A stretch of DNA of 64,000 bases from Leptasterias polaris (taxonomy: Eukaryota; Echinodermata; Asteroidea; Forcipulatida; Asteriidae), in the NCBI GenBank assembly GCA_037783415.1, contig JAZGTN010000044.1:1116001-1180000 (forward strand). Direction: 5' to 3'. Of the stretch, positions 36,318 through 48,300 are shown piece by piece. The notes beneath the pieces are model-generated. The model was not told where the DNA came from. It saw nothing but the letters and a program-made list of their open reading frames with translations, and did not search any database. Made by a program: the position numbers and the translations under genes. Position 1 is the first letter of the stretch. Every line of letters begins with the position of its first letter.

Positions 36318-39300
36318 CGTCTCTCCTATGTGTCTCTCCTACGCAAACGTCTCTCCTATGTGTAGAATGTGTAATAAGGCTGAGGAGACTGTATTTCATA
36401 TTGTCAGCGAATGTAGTAAGATGGCCCAGACGGAGTACAAGGGAAGACATGACAAGTTGGCCAAGGTGATCCACTGGGATCTGTGTAAGAAGTATGATGT
36501 CCACGTCACTGCGAAATGGTACGACCATGTGCCGGAGAAAGTTATAGAGACCGACCAGGTCAAGATCCTCTGGGACTTTAACATTCAGACTGATCATGTT
36601 ATAGAACATAGGCGTCCGGATGTTGTAGTCTTGGATAAGATGACGAAGATGTGTCATCTCATTGACATAGCAGTGCCCGGTGACATAAGGGTAGCTTCGA
36701 AGGAGTTAGACAAGATCCAAAAGTACCAAGACCTGGCCAGGGAACTCCGTAAAATTTGGCAGGTGAAAGTGAAAGTAGTCCCTGTGGTGGTTGGAGCACT
36801 TGGCACCATTCCGAAGGCACTGGGGAAACATCTAGATGAAATAGGTACAACTGTGAGGGTAGATCTGTTACAGAAGGCAGCACTTTTGGGAACAGCGAGA
36901 ATCCTGAGAAAGACCCTTGAGATCTAAGGCTACGGGACGTAGCCCGACTCAAGGAGTTACCGGCACAAAGGAAAATGTGATCTTTCTTTTGTAGGCTGTG
37001 ATGAAATGAAATAATAATAATAATAATAACAGTGGCTTCTTATAGCGGGGCTGACTACAGTAATATTCCAGTGATTTCTTACCTGATGATTCCTGAGAAG
37101 TGGAAGAGTTCAGCTGTTAGATAGGAGAGATACGCCATGCCAAGCAGGGCCAGGGGCTCCACCACTGCAGAATACAAAAATAATCCATATCAGGGATGTG
37201 ATCATGCCAAGATTGAAAAACTCTAAAAACGGGTTAATAATAATATCGGCTCTTATATAGCGCAATTCCAAAGAATGATCAGTGCGCTTCACACTTTATT
37301 ACCCCTGGTCACTGGGCCATTTTATTTCATTCCTGAAACCATCTCAGCTCCCTGGGGAGTATACAGCCTGTGCTGCCAAAAGCGGACTACAAACTAAATC
37401 ATTCACAATCTTGACTTTTTGAAGAGGAATATCAATACCTACCTTCAGCTGCCCCCCCCCCCCCCCGAGTTATTTCATCTTAAATATAAATTACTTTTGC
37501 CTGTTTTTCATTCTTTACATGGATCCGCTCCTCAGTATAATTGATTTTGGGTTGAACAAAGAAAAATTGACTAGAGCGGGATTTGAACCAACGACCTCCG
37601 GTTTAACGTGCCGGCGCTCTACCAACTGAGCTATCTAGCCCTATGTTGGCGATCTCCCTATTTTGTCAATATCTTTGTTCGGGGGGTGCCAGTCAGAAGC
37701 CATTCAACCGCAAACTGCCGTGTAGCCAGGGATCACACCCAAGTATACGATACAACCTGGGAAGCGGCAGCCAGGGGATCACCTTAAGGGGATGCGACTT
37801 TTTATATCAGATATCAAATAATAAACCACAAGGGAAACTGACCTCAGTATAATTGTCAATTAATTACCCGTTACAATCCTTCAAGATCTCTTAGATCATC
37901 TACTTCTTCGTTACTGGTTGTTCCTCAAACTCACAACTCTTGGGGGGATAGGGCGTTTTCTCATGCTGGTCCGCTACTTTGGAACAATCTGCCTCTTAAT
38001 ATCCGTAACATGTCATCTATTCATATTAAGTTCAAAGAGGCTCTCAAAACCCACTTTTTCACTGCCGCTTTTCACTAGATTCACGTGTTTCCTTCCTTGC
38101 GCCATGAGCATCACTTGTGATGGATACCGGCGCATTATAAGTGCTCTTATTATTATTATTGAAATGTTTTCTTCTTGTAGCCCCTAACCAAATAGCTTTG
38201 TTTGGGGCAAACTTGCATAAAAAATATATTATAATCATAATAAATACAAAACTATAAGCGTCAATTACTTTTTCCAGTGTCAATAATTTCAGAAAGTTGA
38301 CTTTGTCATGCTCACTGACCTCTGACATGTTTGGTGAATCGGGTGAGGACAGCTGTGGCTAGACCGATTATGAAACCAATGATGGCTCCTCCTAGACTGA
38401 CGGTGAAGAACGACACGAAGCCCAGTACAATCTACAACAAGAAGATCATGGTAAATGGGGGGGAATAAAACAGCAGCATCCCTACGCCCACCTCGTGAAT
38501 CAAGGAAACCGCTCATCACTCTCCAAGACTGATCAGGAGCTTACCAGCCACCAGGGGCCCAATTTCATAGAGCTGCTTAAGCAGAAAATGTTGCTTAAAA
38601 ATTGTCTGCTAAGCAGAAATGAGCAGGATACCAGTCAAATTTTTTACATGTGATATGGTAGTTTGGCTGGTAACATTATTCTGGTAAGCGAAGTATTGTT
38701 TTGCTTAGCTACTTTTTGTGCTTAAGCAGCTCTATGAAATTGGGCCCAGGGCCCAATTTCATAAAGCATGTAAGCACAGAAATTTGCTAAGCGCAGAAAA
38801 ATATTGCTTAGCAGAAACTGGTTACCAGCCAAAATTACATAAAGTTAACACTGTTTTGACTGGTGCACCACTCATTTTTTGCTTAGCATTGAAATTTCTT
38901 AAGCAGTATTTTTTGCTTAACAGCTTTATGAAATTGGGCACAGGGGAGTTTAAGGGAAAAAGAAAAACCCTCCCCATCTGCCTCTACCATTCCCAACCAA
39001 CAAGGAAACTGATCATTTCTCCTCCAGGACGTGTCGTGGCCGAGCGGTTAAGAGCACCGAACTCAAGCTCTGGTGTTTCTGTTCAGCAGAGTGTGGGTTC
39101 GAGTCCCGGTCGTGACACTTGTGTCCCTGAGCAAGACACTTAACTATAATTGCTTCTCTCCACCCAGGGGTGAAATGGGTACCTGTGAGGGCAGAGATGG
39201 TTCTTGTGATTGATTTAGCTTAGTAGCGCATATATTGCAGCACAGGCTGTATACTCCCCAGGGAGCTGAGATGGTTTAAGGAATGAAATAAATGGCCCAG

Positions 39301-42300
39301 TGACCAGGGGTAATAATGTTAAGAAGCGCTTTGAGACGCCCTTGGGTGTGATAAAGCGCGATATAAATCCATATTATTATTATTATTATTATCCAAGACG
39401 ACCAAGAAATACGCAAAATAACGGAAGGAAAACAAGAACATAACATCATGAATTGTGGAGAGGCATGGCCGAGCGGATGAGAACACCGGACCAAAGCTCT
39501 GGTGTTTCTGATCAGCAGAGTGTGGGTTCGAGTCCCGGTCATGACACTTCTGTCCTTGAGCAAGACACTTGCTGTGTCCTTTGGATGGGACATAAAGCCA
39601 AAGGTCCCATGTGTTGTGTAATGCACGTGAAAGAACCCAGTGCACTTATCGAAAAGAGAAGGGGTTCGCCCCGGTGTTCCTGGTTTGATTGGCTGCATAT
39701 TGCGCCACAGCACCTTGCATTACATGGTGCTATGTAAAGGAATAGGTCTCATACTTCAAAAACGTAGCTCCTTGCAGGAAAAAATTACTGAGCGCTTTGA
39801 GACGCCCATCGGGTGAGATAAAGCGCTATATAAGAACTCACTATTATTACTATTATTATGAATTCCTTCAAGATCAAGAACCAGCAACCCTCTCCCCACC
39901 CACGAAAAAAATCAAGAGCACTCTGATGGCGTTGTTGCAAAACACCATTTTTCAGGCAGTTTGGAGGCCAAAAACTTCACAGCAAAAAAAAAAAAAAAAA
40001 ACTTTGGTAGCACAAACACAATACTTAACCGTCTATTACTTTCCCTGAGAAATTTGCTTGAAAAAGTGAACATTATTTTGGGTTTTTCTTGGAGATTGTC
40101 TTAAACTGGTTACCTATAAATTGCTTAATGTGATTACCTGGCTGAATGGAATGGTTTCCATTGTAACGAAACTGTTCATCATGTTATAAAGCACAACAGT
40201 AACAGCATCTGAAACAGCAACCAACAAAATATATCACCGATAAATGAAAACTATCATAGCGACATTAACATGTTTGGTTTCATGAATGCATTTCAAATGA
40301 AATAATTTTACTACCAGTTGCTGCTGAAGCTAGAAAGGTGGCTCAAAATGCTAAACTTGGACTCGGCAAACATTTTCATATGGTAGTTTTCAATAATTTA
40401 CGGTAATTATCATGGGATGTAAAAATGTTCATTACTCACCATTTAGGAGTGACTCCCCAAATACTAGAAAATACAAGACTTGATTGACGTGGGTTTCTTG
40501 AAAGATTGCTAGAACGGCAACTGGATCTACAGCGGAAATGAGGGAGCTAAAGACAAAGCACTGTACTAAGCTGATAGTGAAGGAGTCCCCATAGGCGCCG
40601 ATGAGTGAAAATCCATATAGAGTGAACCCTGCAGAGATAAAAAATTAGAGCATTCTGTAAAATATTCTGTAAAGAGAATACTGGACACTATACAGGCTGA
40701 CAGTGAAGGTGTCCCCATGGGGGCTGGTGAGTGGAAATCGATGTAGAGTCAGTGAACCCTGTAGAGATATATAAATTAGAGCATTCTGTCAACTATTCTG
40801 TGGGGAGAATACTGGACACTACACAGGCTGAAAGTGAAGGTGTCCCCATGGGTGCTGGTGAGTGGAAATCGATGTAGAATGAACCCTGCAGAGAAAAAAA
40901 TTTGAACATTCTGTAAACTATTCTGTAGAGAGAATACAGGACACTATACAGGCTGAAAGTGAAGGTGTCCCCATGGGGGCTGGCGAGTGGAAATCAATGC
41001 AGAGTGAACCCAGCTGAGATAAAAAATTAGAGCATTCTGTCAACTACTGGGCAATACTGGGCACTTTACAGGCTGAAAGTTGAGGTGCAACTTTCTGCAA
41101 CATTGACCAAAGTATCATCACTCAATCCGCTATCCTCAAGGACTGGCTTCAAGTTCAGAAATGCATTGATGTCAAAGTTCTCTCTCTCATGTACACACAC
41201 AGCTCCAACCATTAAACTTCTTCACATGGCACATGCCACTCATACATTAGAACACCCTGATTCTTCTCACGCTCAAGTCTCCAAGGAATGGACTCCTTCT
41301 CCATCTCTGACAAGATATCACATTATACCAGCTTCAAAACTCACTTGAAAACTTACTTATTCGTGCAATCTTTCATCTTTGAGCAGTGTAATAGACCTTT
41401 CCATTGTTGATAAACAAAGTGCGCCGGTTGGCATGGACGGCCAAATGTTAGCCAAACATTCAATCGTGTTAAAAAATGTTGTGACCAAATTCAACATTTT
41501 CTGTAAAGATTCATGAACGGAATTACCTTCCATGATTGGTTGATTTGTTTTCAACAAATTCAACACTTTTTTTGAATACTTTCTATAACATTGCTACAAA
41601 CTATGGCTACCTGTTTTTGATTTGCAGTTATGGCTTTCCATAGTTTTCCAACCTCGGTTGGCAAAAACTTGGGCTGTGACGTTGCAACAGAAAGGTCTAT
41701 ACCATGCTGTGTTTTCAATGTTCTTGTCCAAGGAGTGTCCTTTTGAAAGACATAGTCCGTTACAGATGTTCCTGTTATTGTAAATAGAGGAGTCTTATAC
41801 TTCAAACATAGCTACGCATACCTTGTAGAATTTTGTTTTAGGGATAGATGCTCTCGGGTGTGATAAAGTGTTATATAAGAACTGTTTATTATACTATTAA
41901 AATATTATTGTTCATCAAAGTTGTGTTTCAACTTACCAATGAGGAATGTGTTCAGCAATGTTCCCTGTAGATACAGTAAAAAGAAAATAATAATAATCTG
42001 AAAACTGGCTATTTGTGGCTTTGCATGAATGGCAAAGCAATATTACCTCCTACTGCTTGAAACCCATATGAATATTTCCCTTCATTTATTCATCCTGGTT
42101 GTGAACCCAAAGACTTTCAGAATAGCAAACTTAATCACTACACTAGCCAAGAACCCCATGGAGGAAAGACAAGGAAGGAAGTTTCAGCTTTAGATGTGGG
42201 AGGAAAACCCCAGGAGAATTATTGAATGGTCACACAGTAGAAGGGGTGACTGTGTACTGTGTAGATGCATTTACAACATGATAATATCATTCTGCAGGCT

Positions 42301-45300
42301 GGCATGGTTTATCTATAAATTCATAATAACAGTGGTTGAGATTGAATGGTCACACAGTAGGAGGGTTTATAATAGATCTACGGTGGGATTCAAACGCATC
42401 ATCTTCCACATTCTGAGGCAACTTTACAAACCTTACATTACACAAGTTACAATGATAATCCTCTAGACTTACCATAACAGCATAAACCAAAATGGACCCC
42501 AAGTTATCAAGGAAAGTACGGTCATGAAGCGAGTAAGATGCCTCTAGAATAATCCTAGAAATTAAAATGAAATTTAAAAATGGGAGTTTAAAAACCAGAA
42601 AATGGCCCATAAACATATTTTTCTTTTCTTCTCTTTTTTGGAAACTCCAACTTTATAGCAAAACTGTTATTGTTTTGAAGGCAAGGCCACTTTTCACAAG
42701 AAAATATTATCACTTTCATTCCAAAACCTAATTGTCCTTAGCAGCTTTATAAGGTAAGACCATGGTTCGTGAAATTCTAGGCCTGAAAATGAGTTTAAAC
42801 ATCAGCAGCCGTTTAGTTTGTGTGTAACTTGTCTTTAATAGATTTATGGACATTTGGCAGATACAACAAACAGCAAAGAACTTCTTTCCGAGTATTTCCA
42901 GTTTTCAGTGGTACTTGACACTTCAGTGACCATAGCGGCCAAAGCAGCTTGAACGAAAATGCTCACAGCGACCACAAATTATGACCTACTTCCATTCAAC
43001 CATAAAGGTCAAATAGGTCACATCCTGAGTTTACATTTTCCAATGTTTCTCATGTTAAGACATTGTACAGGGGTCTACTATACAAGATCTGGGTTTGTTT
43101 CAGATATTTTTACTGACAAATCAAGTCAACAAACAGGCCTGATGCTTAGCTTTTGAAAGGGTAAGGGCACCAAGGCGCTTTCTCCTTTGTAAAGGGCACC
43201 TTTGTGAGGAAACTGTACATTTATAGTGAAACATTTAAAGGGCACCAAGGCAATGACCAGGGGCAACGGAGGCAATTGCCTTCCTTGCGCCCTGTGAAGT
43301 ATCAGGCCTGAAAATATCAACAGTATTAGCCATGTCTGGGCATTTGGTGAATCTTGTGAATGATTTCAAAATGGAAAGGGGACAAGAAGAAAGCTAAACT
43401 ACTGTAAAAATGATTTTGGCTTTTTGTTCAACCCAAAATCATTTAAAATTGACCTAGTCAGTTTCCCTTGTGGTTTATTTGACTACTGTAAAGATGTGAA
43501 AATTCACTTTAATCAATAGCTGTGATTTAAATAGTATTTTTGTTTTTGTTTTTTTAATGCAAGTTTGCCTCAAATGGGGCTAAAAGCAACTCTTGGTAAG
43601 GGGCTACAAGAAGAAAATATATTGATGAAAATAGCTCATGGGAGCTGAAGGTAAGAATCAACATTCCTCTTAAAACAGTCTAGATTGTAGGATGGAGGAA
43701 AACATGCACCAGGTAAGGAGCAGGGTTCTCCACACGCGGTTTTGTCCGGGCGCTGCGCCCGGACAAAATTTTCAAAATACAAAATGCGCCTGGACAAAAA
43801 ATGTAGCGCCCGGACAAAATCGTCTTGCGCCCGGACAAACAAATCTGCGCCCGGGCAAAATTGTCAGTGCCCGGACAAAAAATCGCAGCCACTGTTCGGT
43901 CCTAAATTTAGTGTCAATCAGTAATTTCTAAAAAGAAACGATCGTTATTAATCACCGCACTGTTTTTCACGGCGCCCCCGCGGCACACATAACAGCCGTC
44001 ATTTCAATCTATTGTACGTACATGTAAATCATACACACGGACCATAGAGCTATCGCTGGCAGTGCATCGTGCAGTTGCGCTGCCAATAGCAGGTTTGTGT
44101 GGGGCTTTTGTTTTTCGCGGGACAGGTAACAGCCGTCCACTCACGAACATCGTGGCGCAGTGTGGCACCATTATACACGATACACGATGCATATAGTTTT
44201 GTGTGGTGGGTTCAGGTAGGTAAGTGCATAGTAGCATTTTGTAGTGCTTGCCTCGTGGTCTTTTACACTGACGCTCAGCGGCTCCGACATGTGCCCACTC
44301 CATCATTGCTGGATTTCTTTTCCAATTGGTCATAAAAGTTCACTATTTGGTTATACATTATCGTTATTCAATGTTTCCAAATTTTTATAGAATAAACTGG
44401 AGTCCAGAAAAGGAAACGAAAAGAAAAGAAATATTGTGATAATCTTGGGAAATCGACTATCTCGGTACATGGTAACCACGTGTATAAAGCAGATTAATGC
44501 CGTGAGCTTACTATCCAGGAAGACTATTGGCTCAAAAACAAGACCTTTCGCGCTATCAACCAATCCGCGGACAGATTAAAACAGATTGACCAGGGGTACG
44601 TTTTCGCAGCTGGAACGAATAACTGTTTCGGTCATTGGCCTGTGTTATAGGATATGGCCAAAATTCATCCGAAACATTTATTGGACCGCGAAAATTACCC
44701 CTTATGACGGCAACACACGTAATGGAGTGTGCCGGTGTTTAGGACGACGACTCAGCAGTATCGATCGACTCGACGACAGACGTGAGTGGTTGATCGTGAA
44801 TGATACCTTTTAAGTTTGTAAATAAAACAGAAAGAAATGAGGGGTGAAAAAACTTAACTTTGTGTATTAACGGAAAATTGTTAATGTTTTTTTTATAGAA
44901 AAGTAAAAACATATTCTTGTTGACCCAAATATAAAGCTGAAAAAGTGGTTTTCCCCTTCTGAATTCTGGTAATTTCACGCGAATCTACTCGGATTCACGG
45001 CGTTAACGCAGGGCGCGAATAGATTCGCGGAGGATTTCTAGGCCTGGTTTAACAGAAAACTGGTTTTTTTTTGGCCCATTGTTTGTAGACTCCCACCCAG
45101 TGTCACATAGATTTGATGATTCAATGCGCTTGCACATTATAAGCATTGCTTGCGTGAAAAAATCACCCGGCGGCCGGCGCCGCCAGCGTGCGCCCGGACA
45201 AAATTTGACCCTGTGGAGAACCCTGAGGAGTTCCAAAAAGAGATGCAGTACGCGGAATAAAGCTGTTGGAATGGCTCTTTGTTCTACATCTAAGCAAAGC

Positions 45301-48300
45301 AAGAGCGTAGAATGGTTGTTCATACATGTACAGAGCATCTAGAATTAAACATAACCCCACCATGAAGACCTTTTAAAATATTGGTACAATAATGTCCTTT
45401 TCCCTGTGTTCCAAAGTATTTGCACACCGATTCTTATCATACCATTACCTATGGTCAGATAGTTTGTCATAACCCCTCGACCTATGACTGTTGAGAGGAT
45501 CAGGGGGTCGGAGGTGTATGCAGTAAGTATAGACCTAGTATGTCAGATGTTGCAACAGTGTAAGACCACTGTTTCTAACCTCTACAAAAATGCACACTGA
45601 TTCTTATCATACCATTACCTATGGTCAGATCGTTTGTCATAACCCCTAGACCTACGACTGTTGGGAGGATCGGGGGGTCGGAGGTGTATGCAGAAATATA
45701 GACCTACATGTAGTATGTCAGATGTTGCAACAGTGAAAGACCACTGTTTCTAACCTCTACAATAATGCACACTGATTCTTATCATACCAATACCTATGGT
45801 CAGATCGTTTGTCATAACCCCTAGACCTACGACTGTTGGGAGGATCGGGGGGTTGGGGGTGTATGCAGAAGTATAGATCTACGTATGGCAGATGTTGCAA
45901 CAGTGTGATACCACTGTTTCTACCTACAAAACTTTGACCCGAATTTGACAGTGCCAGAAACTACTCCTTTGCAATAACTTACGGTGGCAGCAGAAACAAG
46001 AAAAACGTCTCAGATTCATACTTGCTGACGTAACCAATGGCACTGGGGATATAAAATAAAATACATTATGCTCAGGAGTCAAACTTCAGTGACATAGTCA
46101 ATAGCTTTGAATTAAGAAGAAGCAAACAAATTAATTGACAAAAATGCTTGAATGAAAGTATAATGGTGGAAGCATAGAACATCTAGAAATAAACATACAC
46201 CCACCAAAGACCTTTTAACATACTGGTGCAATCTATGGCCATGTTCAGACAGCGTACTTAAGTTAGACCCGAACAGGTTTAACTTTACGAGCAGCGGGGG
46301 TCGGTTGAAAAAATAAAACTACCTTGCGTTCAGACAGCTCGAAGTTAAACCTGATACTGTTTATCTTCGGTTTTAAGAGGTCAAACAGCACCGTCACCAA
46401 ACACAACAACATCCGGTTTATTCACAAAAGCACACACACGACCCTGTCTAAATATTGTTTACTGCCAGCGCACGCTGGCAACTTTCAAATTTTGAAAAGA
46501 CGCACGATTTTTCTCGTTTCGACGTGTTTGTTGAGGCAGCCTACGTGTGCATAATACCAGATGTGGAGATTTTTATTCTGTCCACACGCAGTGTTAAAAG
46601 ATCAACCCAAAGTGGTTTAGCGTTAAACCACCCTCGCCGACCGATTTAACTCATTCGAATTCAACCCGATTCGGTAAAGTTTTAAGAGCGTTCAGACACA
46701 CAAAGTTAAACCCGAATGGCCTTAAAATCGACTTTAGTACTGTGTCTGAACGACCTCATAGTCTAGTTCCCTGTGTTCCATAGTAATAATGTATACTGAT
46801 TCTTATTAAAGCATACCAGGGAGCATACTGTATTGCCATTCTAGCCACATTTTGGTTACATTGTTTCTAGGAACAAAAAATTTCAGCGTTCCCCCTCAAC
46901 AGTGGTCAGCTGACCAAACGCCAGTTAAAACACCCGAGGACCAGTCAAAATTCACTCCAAGTGGTCAGGCTGGCTAGTTCAGGGCTGGAAAGCATCCCTA
47001 GTTCATTTTAATGTTGACGAGTGTAAAAGCTGTTGGACTCGTGAAATGACAAGCTAACTGGTCCTGCTGGCTAGTCACTGACAAAGTTAAGGGCAAACCC
47101 TAAATAATGTCTGCATCGTGATCGAGGTTTTTCTCTTCTTTTGTTCGTGTGCAATATTTAAATTACTTCAGAAGGAGTTTAGAATCACCTGTCCACACTT
47201 GCTAAACCAGAAAAGTTGTGAATTCAATTTAAAAGTTTTCAATTTCAAAACAAGATTCCCAAAAGGAAATCTAAATTCTTCTAACTTATACATACAATGG
47301 AACACTGAACACTGAACACTAGAGACTTTTAGACGCACACGAACATAGGAAATATATTTTTGTGTCACCAGGCCTCTCTAATTTCAATAATTTTCCTTGA
47401 AGCCCACGGCAGAAAATAAATTTGTTTTACTTTGATTAAACTTACTATGAAATTCCTCCGAACACAACGCCAACAACTATCAGGAGAACAGACTCGGGTA
47501 ATAATGCTGAGAGGAAATTTGCATGATGAAAACCTTGAAAAATGAAGAAGAAATAAATTCCGACTGTCAAAACAAATTATTACTAAAATCCACAAATACT
47601 AAAAGTTTTGTTAACCATAAATTAATTGAGTATTTTGTCCCAATTTCACCATCAAATAATGCCTATCATTTATCACTCCTACATGTATCACCACAAAAGG
47701 GAGGTTATGAAGCACTGCAGCTGTTGATGGCGTGTCGTGGCCGAGCGGTTAAGAGCATCGGACTCAAGTTCTGGTGGCCGAGTCATCAGTGTGTGGGTTT
47801 GAATCCCGGTCATGACACTTGTGTCCTTGAGCAAGACACTTCTATAATTGCTTCTCTTCACTCAGGGGTAAAATGGGTACCTGTGAGGGCAGAGATGGTT
47901 CTTGTGATTGATTTAGCTTGATGCGCTACATATTTGGCAGCACAGGCTGTATACTCCCCAGGGAGCTGAGATGGTTTTAGGAATGAAATAATGGCCCAGT
48001 AACCAGGGGTAATAAAGTGTAAAGCGCAACGATCATTCTTTGTGTGGGATATTACATGGGTTTATTGATGCCAATATCATATATGTAAAAAGGCTCACCT
48101 GTTCTGTTTAACTTGCCATATTGGAAGATAAGGGATACATCTCTCAACCCTTGAGGGCACTATTTATACACTGAAAGTGGCAATGTGCATAGGAGGCACA
48201 TCTTACACTTTGGAATTGTGCTATAAGAGCCGATATTATTATTATTATTAGAAAGTATACAATTTTGAGAAACAATTCCCTTCAAAGGAATGTGGTTTTA

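Noticed and set aside
40689..41020. Alternative mutually exclusive copies of exon 7
   Set aside because: The duplicated units contain only the 5' part of the exon and lack a donor site.
47446..47522. NHE exon 3 using the downstream acceptor 'tttcctctcag'
   Set aside because: It would keep the frame but drop the conserved GFH…S segment; the upstream acceptor 'tttttcaag' restores the family pattern.
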